Source of the DNA: Thermus thermamylovorans
GTDB lineage: Bacteria; Deinococcota; Deinococci; Deinococcales; Thermaceae
Length of the DNA: 46,546 nucleotides
Reading direction: 5' to 3'
Assembly: GCF_004307015.1 (NCBI RefSeq)
Contig: NZ_SIJL01000006.1
Span: forward strand, 67,359-113,904
The notes under the pieces are model-generated. The model saw nothing but the letters and a program-made list of their open reading frames with translations, did not search any database and was not told the origin of the DNA. Below are positions 16,941-25,622 of this stretch, one piece after another. The translations under genes were made by a program, and so were the position numbers. Positions within the stretch are counted from its first letter, which is position 1. The number at the start of each line of letters is the position of its first letter.

Positions 16941-17490
16941 GGGGATGGACCACCACGTGCCGCGCCTCGCCCTCTCCCTGGCTTTCCGTGGTCACCTTGG
17001 GGTGGTTCTTGAGGAGCATGTGGACGATGCGCCTCTCCGAGGGGCGCATGGGAGGAAGGTGCAGGGCCTCCCCGGTGAGGGCCACGGTGAGGGCGGCGTC
17101 CTCGGCCATCCGGCGAATCCTCTCTTCCTGACGCTTGCGGTAGCCAGCTGCGTCCAGGACCACCCGGTACTCCCCCCCAAAGTGCTTGGCCAGCACCACC
17201 CCCGCCAGGTACTCCACCGCCTTTAGGGTGCGCCCCTCCTTGCCGATGAGGCGGCCCAGGTCTCCTCCCTTCACCTCAACCCGGAAAAGGTTGCCTTCTT
17301 GGCGGATCTCCACATAGTAGGCGGGGTCCAGGCGCAGAAGCAGGCCGACCAGGAACTCTTCCAGGACTTCTTTAGGACCCCTGGTCAGGGCTTCCTTGCC
17401 CAGCTCCTTGAGCTCCACCTCCACCGGGGCTTCCTCCAGAACCCCCAGGTCGGAGAGGAGGTCGTCGATGCTCCTCTTGCGCTCTTCCAT
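16903..17490 (-). CDS. jag: Jag/KhpB RNA-binding protein
   Basis: A 195-residue SpoIIIJ-associated protein. Order: a short N-terminal Jag-type segment (EERKRSIDDLLSDLGVLEE), a KH domain with the GxxG loop in GRLIGKEGRTLKAVE, and an R3H domain with PPMRPSERRIVHMLLKNH. Jag/KhpB proteins bind RNA broadly and influence cell elongation; the gene normally sits next to yidC, as here (9-bp gap). The C-terminal tail RDPASPGAKREA overlaps the prmC start. Confidence 0.93.
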   Translation of the reverse strand: MEERKRSIDDLLSDLGVLEEAPVEVELKELGKEALTRGPKEVLEEFLVGLLLRLDPAYYVEIRQEGNLFRVEVKGGDLGRLIGKEGRTLKAVEYLAGVVLAKHFGGEYRVVLDAAGYRKRQEERIRRMAEDAALTVALTGEALHLPPMRPSERRIVHMLLKNHPKVTTESQGEGEARHVVVHPRDPASPGAKREA

Positions 17491-17499
17491 GCCCCTAGT

Positions 17500-18792
17500 T
17501 TATGCCTTTAGGGGCTTCAGGCTTTGGTTAATCATCCACTGTTGCCCTAGGCCGATCACGTTGGAGAGCACCCAGTAGAGGGTGACCCCTGAGGGGAACT
17601 GCAGCACCAGGAAGATGAAGATCAGGTTCATGAAAAGGCTTTGGCGGATGAGGTCCTTGTTGCCGTGGGCGGAAAGCCAGGTGGAGAGGAAGGTGGTGAT
17701 CACGTAGAGCAGGGGAAGGACGTAGAAGGGGTCGGGAAGGGCGAGGTCGGGGATCCACAGGAGGCCCTGGCCGAACTCGTAATTGGCGATCACCTTCCAG
17801 AGGAGGAAGAGAATGGGCATCTGGATGAGGAGGGGTAGGCATCCGGCTGCCGGGTTCACCTTGTGCTCCTGGTAGAGCTTCATGGTGGCCTCGGCCCGCT
17901 TGTTGGGGTCGTCCTTGTACTTCTGGTTGATCTTCTGGATAAGGGGCTGGAGGCGCTGCATCTCCGCCAGGCTTTTGAACTGCTGGTGCATGAGGGGCCA
18001 GAGGAGGAGGCGCACCACCAGGGTGAGGAAGAGGATGGCCAGTCCCCAGCTCCCCGTGTAGCGGAAGGCGGTTTCCATGATCCAGAGGAGGCCTAAGGAG
18101 AGCTGGCCCCAGAGGTTGGGGCTGAAGAGGCCAGGAAGGGGGAGGAGGCCTTCCACGTGGAAACGCACCAACTCGTTTTGGCCCCCGTAGATCCGCAAGA
18201 CCTCCCCGGGAGGGAGGGCCACCTCCCCCTCCCTCCCCACCAGCTTGGCCCGCAAGGGGATGTTCCCGAAGGCCACCAGGGCGTATCCCGCCCGGGGCCG
18301 GGTCTGCCAGGCCATGTAGTGCAGCTCCCCTTCCCCGCTGGGTAGGGGTTCGCTTTGCCCTTTTAGGAGGACCCGCGGGCTACCCTGGGCGGCAAGCCGC
18401 AGGGTGAGGGGGAAGTCGGCCTCCACCTCCACGGTGTAACGCCCCTTGGCGATGCGGTAGGTGAGGGTGCCCTCGGGTCCCTGGAAGCGGGCCAGGAGGC
18501 GGTCTCCCTCTACCAGGAACTCCGCTTCCTCCGGGGTGAAGCCCTGGGGGACCACCACGGGGCCATTGGCCGAAAGGTTAGGAGCCCGGGTGTAGTCGTT
18601 GAAGACGGTTCCCTTGAAGGCTTTCACGTACCAGCCCACCACCTGGCCCTGGCGGTTGAAGGCTAGATCCATGAGGTTGGTGACGGCCACGGTCTCCAGA
18701 GTCCCGTCCCCGTTGACGTCCACCTGCTTGAACTGGGCCTCGAGGGCCAGGGCGGGCAGGAGGAGGAGGGCCAGGGCCCAAACCCGCCTCAT
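17500..18792 (-). CDS. yidC: Membrane protein insertase YidC
   Basis: 430 residues. An N-terminal signal/TM segment ([20 protein letters not shown]) is followed by a periplasmic beta-rich domain (about 25-220), then the five-helix core. The core carries [21 protein letters not shown] with the functional arginine, the coiled-coil loop [19 protein letters not shown] and [20 protein letters not shown]. YidC inserts and folds inner-membrane proteins with or without SecYEG. The start at 18792 overlaps the stop of yidD (ATGA) and begins directly at the signal sequence; the longer open frame adds a proline-rich stretch inside yidD. Confidence 0.96.
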   Translation of the reverse strand: MRRVWALALLLLPALALEAQFKQVDVNGDGTLETVAVTNLMDLAFNRQGQVVGWYVKAFKGTVFNDYTRAPNLSANGPVVVPQGFTPEEAEFLVEGDRLLARFQGPEGTLTYRIAKGRYTVEVEADFPLTLRLAAQGSPRVLLKGQSEPLPSGEGELHYMAWQTRPRAGYALVAFGNIPLRAKLVGREGEVALPPGEVLRIYGGQNELVRFHVEGLLPLPGLFSPNLWGQLSLGLLWIMETAFRYTGSWGLAILFLTLVVRLLLWPLMHQQFKSLAEMQRLQPLIQKINQKYKDDPNKRAEATMKLYQEHKVNPAAGCLPLLIQMPILFLLWKVIANYEFGQGLLWIPDLALPDPFYVLPLLYVITTFLSTWLSAHGNKDLIRQSLFMNLIFIFLVLQFPSGVTLYWVLSNVIGLGQQWMINQSLKPLKA

Positions 18793-19037
18793 CGGGCCCC
18801 CTCCTTCGCCTTCCTGGGGGGGAAGACCGGGGGGACAGGGTCCAGGCCCCCGGGGTGGAGGGGGTGGCACCTCAGGATGCGCCGGGCCGCCAGGTAGCTA
18901 CCCCATAGGGCTCCGTGGCGCTCTAGGGCCTCGAGGGCGTAGGCGGAGCAGGTGGGGTGGAAGCGGCAGGTCCTGGGTTTCAGGGGGGAAAGGAACCTGC
19001 GGTAGGTTTTCACCAAAAGGATCAGCAAGCCGCGCAC
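18789..19037 (-). CDS. yidD: YidD membrane protein insertion efficiency factor
   Basis: 82 residues with the family signature: an amphipathic N-terminal helix ([18 protein letters not shown]), then [15 protein letters not shown] and the cysteine in [15 protein letters not shown]. Family members are small, membrane-associated and help YidC-dependent insertion. The GTG start at 19037 is chosen because it begins at the conserved helix and lies 6 bp after the rnpA stop. The stop overlaps the yidC ATG. Confidence 0.92.
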   Translation of the reverse strand: MRGLLILLVKTYRRFLSPLKPRTCRFHPTCSAYALEALERHGALWGSYLAARRILRCHPLHPGGLDPVPPVFPPRKAKEGAR

Positions 19038-19042
19038 GCCGC

Positions 19043-19531
19043 CTATTGTATCAGGCCGCTCTTCCTGAGGGCGCGGATGAGGTCCTGAAAGAGCTCGGCG
19101 TAGCCCGCTTCCCGGGCCTCCGGGCCTGCCACCACCAGGAGGTGGGCCTTGGGCAGGTGGAGGCGGCGGAGGATCTCCCGGAGGCGGCGCTTTACCCGGT
19201 TGCGCACCACCGCTTTGCCCACCTTCTTGGACACCACGATGCCCACCCGGAGCTCCGGGGCAGGAAGCCACTTGACGCTCAGCAAACGACCCCAGCCTGC
19301 CCGGCCCTTGCGCAGGCGTTGGAAGGCCTGATCCCCCTTGAGGGAAAGCAGCTTCCCCCCCGTGGCGGGGGGCCCATCCTTTAACCGCTTACCTTGGGCG
19401 TGAGGCGCCAGCGGCCTTTCTGCCGACGGAGCTTCAGCACCCGCTTGCCGCCTGGGGTCCTCATGCGGGCCCGGAAGCCGTGGGTCTTGGCCCGCTTCCT
19501 CCGGTTGGGCTGCCAGGTCCTTTTCATTCAT
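19043..19531 (-). CDS. rnpA: RNase P protein component with long N-terminal extension
   Basis: 162 residues. The C-terminal ~105 residues are the standard RNase P protein: [43 protein letters not shown] (the RNR motif that contacts P RNA) and [17 protein letters not shown]. The first ~50 residues are an unusual proline- and acid-rich extension that is read in a different frame across the whole rpmH gene. The start ATG lies 4 nt before the rpmH ATG and both use one SD (GGGAGGGAA). This nested arrangement is known from Thermus species. RNase P matures the 5' end of tRNAs. Confidence 0.95.
   Translation of the reverse strand: MNEKDLAAQPEEAGQDPRLPGPHEDPRRQAGAEAPSAERPLAPHAQGKRLKDGPPATGGKLLSLKGDQAFQRLRKGRAGWGRLLSVKWLPAPELRVGIVVSKKVGKAVVRNRVKRRLREILRRLHLPKAHLLVVAGPEAREAGYAELFQDLIRALRKSGLIQ
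19381..19527 (-). CDS. rpmH: 50S ribosomal protein L34, nested inside rnpA
   Basis: 48 residues in the +1-shifted frame within rnpA: it begins [20 protein letters not shown], continues with [20 protein letters not shown] and ends RLTPKVSG, the complete L34 signature. Its ATG is 4 nt downstream of the rnpA ATG (ATGAATGAAA), so the same ribosome-binding site serves both and start choice sets the L34 to RNase P protein ratio. The stop TAA (19381-19383) lies about one third into rnpA. It heads the rpmH/rnpA-yidD-yidC-jag-prmC cluster, which in many bacteria adjoins dnaA; here a liv operon is upstream instead. Confidence 0.95.
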   Translation of the reverse strand: MKRTWQPNRRKRAKTHGFRARMRTPGGKRVLKLRRQKGRWRLTPKVSG

Positions 19532-19541
19532 TTCCCTCCCT

Positions 19542-19555
19542 GGGGCTTCAGCCCC
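19542..19555 (-). promoter_or_regulatory. Hairpin just upstream of rpmH/rnpA SD
   Basis: GGGGCT and AGCCCC can form a 6-bp stem with a 2-nt loop, or a 5-bp stem with a 4-nt loop. It ends about 2 nt before the shared SD region (19532-19540) and could limit or direct initiation at the two nested start codons. The role is inference. Confidence 0.35.
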
Positions 19556-19629
19556 CGATACCCTAACGAGTGTAGCACAAGGGGGCCTGTACCAGGTCTA
19601 ACGTTTTTTTACACCCGGGCAGCATAGCG

Positions 19630-19658
19630 TTGACATTCTTCCGGTCCCCCCTTATACT
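19630..19658 (+). promoter_or_regulatory. Near-consensus promoter of the liv/acyl-CoA ligase operon
   Basis: TTGACA (19630-19635), a 17-bp spacer and TATACT (19653-19658). This is the best housekeeping-sigma promoter match in the window. The start codon lies 30 bp downstream behind an SD-like AGGGAGGAG, so this mRNA has a short leader. Confidence 0.85.
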
Positions 19659-19688
19659 TCCCGGCAAACAGTTGCTAGGGAGGAGCCT

Positions 19689-20450
19689 GTGGTCCAGCTG
19701 CTCGTGGAGAACGTAACCCTAACCTTCGGCGGCGTGGCCGCCTTGTCCGCGGTCTCCCTCGAGGTCCGCCGGGGAGAGCTCGTTTCCGTCATCGGCCCCA
19801 ACGGGGCGGGGAAGACCAGCCTCCTCAACGTGATCTCCGGGTTCTACCGGCCCCAGCGAGGACGCATCCTCTTCGAGGGACAGGAGATCACCCGGGCCAG
19901 CCCCCACGAGGTCACCAAACGGGGGATCGCCCGGGCCTTTCAGAACATCGAGCTTTTCTCCGGGCTGACGGTCCTGGAAAACCTTATGCTGGCGCGGCAC
20001 ACCCACCTCGCCTACGGCCTTCTGCAGGCGGGGCTCTTCTACGGGAGGGCCTTGGCCGAGGAGGTGGCGAACCGCCGGGTGGTGGAGGAGGTCATCGACT
20101 TCATGGAGCTGGAGCCCTACCGCAAGGCCCTGGTGGGGAACCTCCCTTACGGGGTGCGCAAGCGGGTGGAGGTGGCCCGGGCCCTCTCCCTCTCCCCCAA
20201 GCTCCTCCTCCTGGACGAGCCCATGGCGGGGATGACCCTGGAGGAGAAGGAGGACATGGTGCGCTTCGTGCTGGAGATCCGCGCCCGGGGGACCACGGTC
20301 ATCCTCATCGAGCACGACCTGGGGGTGGTCATGGACATCTCCGACCGGGTCTACGTCCTGGACTTCGGCCAGGTGATCGCCGAGGGGCCGCCGGAGGCCG
20401 TGGCCCAGAACGCCCGGGTCCAGGAGGCTTACCTGGGGGTGGGAGCGTGA
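19689..20450 (+). CDS. livG: Branched-chain amino-acid-type ABC transporter ATPase LivG
   Basis: A 253-residue ATPase with Walker [10 protein letters not shown] (36-44), RAFQNIELFSGLTV, the LivG-type signature LPYGVRKRVEVARAL (152-166), Walker B KLLLLDEPMAGM and switch His H209 in LIEHDLGVVMDISDRV. The long insert after the Q loop and the YG in the signature are typical of LivG. It is the first gene of an operon livG-ligase-livH-livM-binding protein-livF. The GTG start at 19689 follows the SD GGGAGGAG. Confidence 0.93.
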   Translation: MVQLLVENVTLTFGGVAALSAVSLEVRRGELVSVIGPNGAGKTSLLNVISGFYRPQRGRILFEGQEITRASPHEVTKRGIARAFQNIELFSGLTVLENLMLARHTHLAYGLLQAGLFYGRALAEEVANRRVVEEVIDFMELEPYRKALVGNLPYGVRKRVEVARALSLSPKLLLLDEPMAGMTLEEKEDMVRFVLEIRARGTTVILIEHDLGVVMDISDRVYVLDFGQVIAEGPPEAVAQNARVQEAYLGVGA

Positions 20451-22381
20451 GGGCCCTCAGGCCTTCCCACCAGATGAAAGGCTACACCCTGCCCCAGCTC
20501 CTCCGCCTCCGGGCCCTGGAGGAAGGGGACCGGGTGGCCCTCCGGGAGAAGGACTACGGCATCTGGAACGAGGTCACCTACGCCGAGTACTACGAGCGGG
20601 TCCTCCTCTTCGCCCACGGCCTCCTCGCCTTGGGCTTCAGGCCGGGGGAGCGCCTGGCGGTCATCGCCGACAACATCCCCGAGTGGCTTTACGCCGAGCT
20701 GGGGACCCAGGCGGTGCGGGGGATCAGCGTGGGGGTCTACCAGAGTAGCCTCCCTGCGGAGATCGCCTACATGCTGGGCTACACCGGGGCCAGCTTCGTG
20801 GTGGCCGAGGACCAGGAGCAGGTGGACAAGCTCTACGAGATCCGGAATGAGATCTCCCAGGTCCGCCACGTGATCTACGAGGACCCCAAGGGGATGCGGG
20901 CCTACCAGGACCCCTGGCTCCTCTCCTTCGAGGAGGTGCTGGAGCGGGGGAGGGAGCACCGCAGGAAGAACCCTGACGCGGTAGAGCGGCTCCTCCTCGA
21001 GGCGAGCCCCGAGGAGGTCTGCCACCTCTCCTCCACCTCGGGCACCACCGGCCGCCCCAAGGCGGCCATGCTGCGCCACCGCAACCTGGTCCACATGGGG
21101 GTGGCCTTGCAGGAGGTGGACCCCTTGGAACCCACGGACGACTACCTCTCCTTCTTGCCCCTGGCCTGGATCGGGGAGCAGATGATGTCCGTGGCCATGG
21201 CCCTCACCGGGGGCTTCGCGGTCAACTTCCCCGAGGCGGTGGAGACCGCCATGCAGGACCTCAAGGAGGTCGGCCCTCACGTGATGTTCAGCCCTCCTCG
21301 GGTCTGGGAAGGCATACAGAGCGGCATCTGGGTGCGTATGTCCGAAAGCTACGCCCTTAACCGGTGGGTGTACCAGCGCCTCCTCAAGGTGGGGTACCTG
21401 GCGGCGGAGTACCGCATGCGGGGGAAGCCCATGCCCCTGGGTCTGCGCCTGGCCTACCGGCTGGCGGACCTGGTGCTTTTCCGGCCCCTCCGGGACCAGC
21501 TGGGGTTTTTGCGCCTAAGGCGGGCCTATACCGGTGGGGCGGCCCTGGGGCCGGATGTCTTCCGCTTCTTCCACGCCATCGGGGTGAACCTCAAGCAGAT
21601 CTACGGCCAGACGGAGATCATCGGCATTGCCTTCGTCCACCGGGATGGGGACGTGCGCCACGACACCGTGGGCCTGCCCATCCCCGGCACCGAGGTCCGG
21701 ATCAGCGAGGAGGGGGAGATCCTCTGCCGTTCCGATGCCGTCTGCGCCGGCTACTGGGAACGCCCTGAGGCCACGGCGGAAGCCTTCCGGGACGGCTGGC
21801 TCCACACCGGGGACGCCGGCTACCTCACGGAAGACGGGCACCTGGTGGTGATCGACCGGCTTTCCGACGTGATGCGCACCGAGCGGGGCACGGTCTTCAG
21901 CCCCCAGTTCGTGGAGAACAAGCTCAAGTTCTCCCCTTACATCAAGGAGGCCGTGGTCTTCGGGGACCGCAAGCCCTTCCTGGCGGCCTTTATCAACATC
22001 GACCCCCAAACCGTGGGCAAGTGGGCGGAGGACCGGGGCCTGGCCTACACCACCTATCTGGACCTCTCCCTCAAGCCCGAGGTGGCCGAGCTGGTCCGCA
22101 AGGAGGTGGAGCGGGTGAACGGGGAGCTACCCGAGGACTTGAAGGTCCAGCGCTTCGTGCTTCTGTACAAGCTTCTGGACGCTGACGACGAGGAGCTGAC
22201 CCGAACGGGCAAAGTGCGCCGGGGCCTCGTGGCCAAGAGGTACGCCTCCTTGGTGGAGGCCCTTTACTCCGGGGCCAAAGAGGTGGAGGTGGAGGCGGAA
22301 TACCGCTACCAGGACGGCACCGTACAGCGGCTGAAGGCCCGGGTTCCTGTTCTGTCTCTCAGGGAGGAGGTAGTGGTATGA
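20447..22381 (+). CDS. Long-chain-type acyl-CoA ligase inside the liv operon
   Basis: A 644-residue AMP-forming ligase. Core motifs: STSGTTGRPKAAMLRH near 194-208, the gate region YTGGAALGPDVFRFF, IYGQTEIIG, and WLHTGDAGYLTEDGHLVVIDR. The catalytic-lysine region near the C-terminus reads LTRTGKVRRG. The length fits FAA1-type ligases. The GTG start overlaps the livG stop (GTGA) and the stop overlaps livH, so it is tightly coupled to a transporter. A likely job is CoA activation of the imported compound (aromatic, branched or fatty acid), which would mean the Liv system does not carry a plain amino acid. That is inference. An ATG at 20474 is an alternative start. Confidence 0.87.
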   Translation: MRALRPSHQMKGYTLPQLLRLRALEEGDRVALREKDYGIWNEVTYAEYYERVLLFAHGLLALGFRPGERLAVIADNIPEWLYAELGTQAVRGISVGVYQSSLPAEIAYMLGYTGASFVVAEDQEQVDKLYEIRNEISQVRHVIYEDPKGMRAYQDPWLLSFEEVLERGREHRRKNPDAVERLLLEASPEEVCHLSSTSGTTGRPKAAMLRHRNLVHMGVALQEVDPLEPTDDYLSFLPLAWIGEQMMSVAMALTGGFAVNFPEAVETAMQDLKEVGPHVMFSPPRVWEGIQSGIWVRMSESYALNRWVYQRLLKVGYLAAEYRMRGKPMPLGLRLAYRLADLVLFRPLRDQLGFLRLRRAYTGGAALGPDVFRFFHAIGVNLKQIYGQTEIIGIAFVHRDGDVRHDTVGLPIPGTEVRISEEGEILCRSDAVCAGYWERPEATAEAFRDGWLHTGDAGYLTEDGHLVVIDRLSDVMRTERGTVFSPQFVENKLKFSPYIKEAVVFGDRKPFLAAFINIDPQTVGKWAEDRGLAYTTYLDLSLKPEVAELVRKEVERVNGELPEDLKVQRFVLLYKLLDADDEELTRTGKVRRGLVAKRYASLVEALYSGAKEVEVEAEYRYQDGTVQRLKARVPVLSLREEVVV

Positions 22382-23271
22382 GCTTTTTCCTGGAGCTCAT
22401 GATCTCGGGGGTGATCCTAGGCCTCATCTACGCCTTGGTCGCCCTGGGGTTCGTCCTCATCTACAAAGCCAGTCGGGTGGTGAACTTCGCCCAAGGGGAG
22501 TTGATCGCCATCGGAGCCTTTTCTGCTCATTTCTTCCTGGTCACCCTGAAGCTTCCCATCCTCCTTGCTTTCCTCCTGGCCCTGGCTTCCACCGCCCTGG
22601 TGGGCTACCTTCTGGAGCGGGTGTTCCTCAAACGGCTGGTGGGCCAGCCCATTATCTCCGTCATCATGGCCACCATCGGCTTGGCCTTCTTCCTGGACGG
22701 GCTCCTGCACCTCACCCCTTATGGGGCGGGCAGCTACGGCTATCCTCCCTTCCTGCCCGAGGGCGGGGTGGACCTCCTGGGGGCCCGGGTTTCCTATGCC
22801 CAACTTCTGGCCCTTTTCCTTACGGTGCTCTTCCTGCTCCTCTTCACTTGGTTCTTCCAGCGCTCCACCCTGGGGGTGGCCATGCGCAGCGTGGCCGACG
22901 ACCAGATGGCGGCCATGAGCCTGGGGGTTTCCGTGGCCAAGGTCTTCGCCCTGGCCTGGGCAGCGGCCGGGTTGGCGGCGGCCGCGGGCGGGGTCATGGT
23001 GGGCACCGTTTCCGGTTTGAACCTGGACAGCCTGGTGCACATCGGGCTGAGGGTTTTCCCTGTGGTGATCCTAGGGGGTCTGGATTCCATTCCCGGGGCG
23101 GTGGTGGCGGGGATCCTCATCGGGGTGCTGGAGAACTTGGCTGCCGGCTTCCTAGACACCCTGGTCCCCGGCGGGGGCACCCGGGACGTCTTCCCCTTCC
23201 TGGTCTTGCTTTTGGTCCTTTGGTTCAAGCCGCACGGGCTCTTTGGCACCGAGGAGATTGAGCGCGTATGA
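22378..23271 (+). CDS. livH: Branched-chain amino-acid-type ABC permease LivH
   Basis: A 297-residue polytopic permease with about eight membrane segments. Family marks are LIYALVALGFVLIYKASRVVNFAQGELIAIGAF at the N-terminus (GYA/ALGF and NFAQGE motifs), SVIMATIGLAFFLDG and LGGLDSIPGAVVAGILIGVLE near the C-terminus, contacting the ATPase. The ATG overlaps the ligase stop (ATGA), and livM overlaps in the same way. Confidence 0.93.
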   Translation: MSFFLELMISGVILGLIYALVALGFVLIYKASRVVNFAQGELIAIGAFSAHFFLVTLKLPILLAFLLALASTALVGYLLERVFLKRLVGQPIISVIMATIGLAFFLDGLLHLTPYGAGSYGYPPFLPEGGVDLLGARVSYAQLLALFLTVLFLLLFTWFFQRSTLGVAMRSVADDQMAAMSLGVSVAKVFALAWAAAGLAAAAGGVMVGTVSGLNLDSLVHIGLRVFPVVILGGLDSIPGAVVAGILIGVLENLAAGFLDTLVPGGGTRDVFPFLVLLLVLWFKPHGLFGTEEIERV

Positions 23272-24335
23272 GAAACCCCTGGGCCCAAACCGGAAACTAC
23301 CGCACGGATTACCGGCAAGACGCCAGCATCTTCGCCACCCATCGGGAGCTTGTCTCCCTCTTGCTCCTTCTGGGTTTCCTCCTGATTCTGCCCCAGTTTC
23401 TATCCCGCACCCAGGTGTTCATCCTGGACCTGATCCTGGTCTACAGCATTGCCGTGCTGGGCCTCAACATCACCACGGGGTACGCAGGCCTCATCAACAT
23501 CGGCCAGGCGGCCTTCATGGGGGTGGGGGCTTACACCGCGGCCCTCCTCGCCCCCCAGGGCCTGCCCTTCTGGCTGGTCATCCCCTTGGGGGGTATGGTG
23601 GCGGCTTTCTTCGGTTTTTTGGTGGGCATCCCGAGTCTCCGGGTCAAGCACCTCTACCTGGCCCTGGCCACCCTGGCCTTCCAGGTGATCTTTGAGTGGT
23701 CGGTGGGCCGTATGCCCCTGTTCCATCAGGGTGCGGCCATGGACCTGCCCCGGGTGGCCTTCCTGGGGTACGAGGTGGGTTTCAGAAATCACTTCCATTT
23801 CTGGTACTACGTTATCCTTTTCGTCCTCGTGATCATGGCCCTTTTCTTCCGCAACCTGCTGCGCACCAAGTACGGGCGGGCCCTAGTGGCTGTGCGGGAT
23901 AACGACCGGGCGGCGGACGCCATGGGCATGGATCCTGGGCGCACCAAGCTCTTCGCCTTCGCCCTGGGGGCCTTTTACGCCGGGGTGGCCGGGGTCCTTT
24001 ACGCCTATCTGGCGCGTTCGGTGATCATCGAGGACTACACCCTTTTCGTCTCCATCAAGCTCCTGGCCATGGCCATCGTGGGGGGGCTCGGGACCTTGGT
24101 GGGGAGCTTTTTAGGCCCGGCTTTCCTAGAGCTTTTGGACGTGAACATGGAGGCTCTTTCCGGTTTCATCAAGGCCCTGGGCTTCAGCGTAGCCGGGGTG
24201 GATGTGGCCACTGCCCTCCGTCCCCTGGCCTTTGGGCTCATCATCGTCCTCTTTCTCATGTTTGAGCCCCGAGGGCTTTACAACTGGTGGCGGATCGTGC
24301 GAAGCTACTTCCGCACCTGGCCCTTCAAGTACTAG
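23268..24335 (+). CDS. livM: Branched-chain amino-acid-type ABC permease LivM
   Basis: A 355-residue permease: a ~40-residue hydrophilic N-terminus, then about nine membrane segments with NITTGYAGLINIGQAAFMGVGAY, the coupling-helix segment YGRALVAVRDNDRAADAMGMD and MAIVGGLGTLVGSFLGPAFLELL. It pairs with LivH in the membrane. The start overlaps livH. A 45-bp gap with a weak hairpin (ACCCC/GGGGT) separates it from the binding-protein gene. Confidence 0.93.
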   Translation: MRNPWAQTGNYRTDYRQDASIFATHRELVSLLLLLGFLLILPQFLSRTQVFILDLILVYSIAVLGLNITTGYAGLINIGQAAFMGVGAYTAALLAPQGLPFWLVIPLGGMVAAFFGFLVGIPSLRVKHLYLALATLAFQVIFEWSVGRMPLFHQGAAMDLPRVAFLGYEVGFRNHFHFWYYVILFVLVIMALFFRNLLRTKYGRALVAVRDNDRAADAMGMDPGRTKLFAFALGAFYAGVAGVLYAYLARSVIIEDYTLFVSIKLLAMAIVGGLGTLVGSFLGPAFLELLDVNMEALSGFIKALGFSVAGVDVATALRPLAFGLIIVLFLMFEPRGLYNWWRIVRSYFRTWPFKY

Positions 24336-24380
24336 TACTGGCCGACCCCCCATTTGGGGTTGGGAATAGGAGGGAAGACC

Positions 24381-25577
24381 ATGAGAAAGAGCATCGTGGG
24401 GTTGCTGGCGGCGCTGGGGCTGGCCTTGGGCCAGCAGCAGGTAAACCTTCTGTGGTCAGGGGCTATCACCGGGCCCACCTCCGAGGCGGGCGCGCCCTAC
24501 GCGGCCGGGGTGGAGGACTACTGCCGGTACGCCAACGAGCGGGGCCTGGTTCCAGGGGTGCGCCTCAACTGCGTGGTGCGGGACGACCGCTACGACAACG
24601 CCACCACCCGCCGCTTTTTTGAGGAGGCCGTGGACCGGCTGCGCATCCCCCTCTTCCTCTCCTACGCCACCGGGGCCAACGAGCTTCTGAAGCCCCTGGT
24701 CCAAGAGCTGAAGATTCCCACCATTCCCGCCTCCATGCACGTGGGCCTCATCCGCCCCCCCAACCACGAGTACTTCTTCATCCCCACCTCCACCTACTCC
24801 GAGCAGGTGGTGGCCATCCTGGAGTACATTGCCCAGCAGCGCCGGGGAGCCCGGGTGGCCCTGGTGGTCCACCCCTCCCCCTTTGGCCGGGCCCCGGTGG
24901 AGGACGCCCGGCGGGCGGCCCAGCAGCTTGGCTTGCAGATCGTGGACGTGCAGGAGGTGGGGGCAGGAAACCTGGACAACACCGCCCTCCTCCGGCGCTT
25001 TGAGGGGGCGGGGGTGGAGTTCGTGGTCCACCAGAACGTGGCCGGTCCCGTGGCCAACATCCTGCGGGATACGCGCCGCCTGGGGCTCCACACCCGGATG
25101 CGCCACCTGGGGGCCCACTACACCGGGGGTAGCGACCTCATCGCCCTGGCGGGGGAGGCAGCGGAGGGGTTCCTCTGGGCCACCAGCTTCTACATGGCCC
25201 ACGAGGAGGCCGCCGGCATCCGCTTGCAGCGGGAGCTGGGCGCGCGGTACGGCCGCCCGGCGGCGGTGGTGGAGAACGTGAACTACACCAACGGCATGCT
25301 GGCTACGGCCATTGCCGTGGAGGCCATGCGCCGGGCCCAACAGCGCTTCCGGCGCATCACCAACGAAACGGTTTACCAGGCCATCATCGGCATGAACGGG
25401 CCCAACGCCTTTAACCCCGGTTTCGCCGTTTCCACCAAGGCGGGCATCGAGATCGACTTCACCCGTACGGAGCTTACGGGGGCAGAGGGCCTGCGGATCC
25501 TCGAGGCCCGGGGTGGCCGCTTCGTGCCCGTGACCGAGCCCTTCACCTCGGCCCTCTTCCGCCGCCTGCATAGGTAG
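24381..25577 (+). CDS. Periplasmic substrate-binding protein of the Liv-type transporter
   Basis: 398 residues with a Sec signal peptide (MRKSIVGLLAALGLALGQQQ) and a two-lobe type I periplasmic-binding fold. The start of the mature part, VNLLWSGAITGPTSEAGAPYA, matches Peripla_BP_6 proteins. The protein is markedly rich in Asn and Arg and contains one cysteine (RLNCVVRDDRYDN) near the ligand region. A strong SD (AGGAGGG) precedes the ATG at 24381. The operon ligase suggests a carboxylate ligand. It is followed by a perfect 11-bp hairpin that would keep its mRNA more abundant than that of livF. Confidence 0.88.
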   Translation: MRKSIVGLLAALGLALGQQQVNLLWSGAITGPTSEAGAPYAAGVEDYCRYANERGLVPGVRLNCVVRDDRYDNATTRRFFEEAVDRLRIPLFLSYATGANELLKPLVQELKIPTIPASMHVGLIRPPNHEYFFIPTSTYSEQVVAILEYIAQQRRGARVALVVHPSPFGRAPVEDARRAAQQLGLQIVDVQEVGAGNLDNTALLRRFEGAGVEFVVHQNVAGPVANILRDTRRLGLHTRMRHLGAHYTGGSDLIALAGEAAEGFLWATSFYMAHEEAAGIRLQRELGARYGRPAAVVENVNYTNGMLATAIAVEAMRRAQQRFRRITNETVYQAIIGMNGPNAFNPGFAVSTKAGIEIDFTRTELTGAEGLRILEARGGRFVPVTEPFTSALFRRLHR

Positions 25578-25583
25578 CGCTTG

Positions 25584-25609
25584 GGGGCCCGGAGGTCCCT
25601 CCGGGCCCC
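25584..25609 (+). terminator. Intercistronic hairpin after binding-protein gene
   Basis: A perfect 11-bp stem, GGGGCCCGGAG pairing with CTCCGGGCCCC, with a GTCC loop and no U-tract. It lies between the binding-protein stop and the livF start (25623), a position where such hairpins often act as partial terminators or mRNA stabilisers. Confidence 0.65.
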
Positions 25610-25622
25610 AGGGACTTTGCCC

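Noticed and set aside
19569-19601. Minus-strand promoter for rpmH/rnpA using TACACT at 19569-19574
   Set aside because: No -35 at acceptable spacing; TTAGAC lies 21 bp away. The true promoter of the cluster was not identified.
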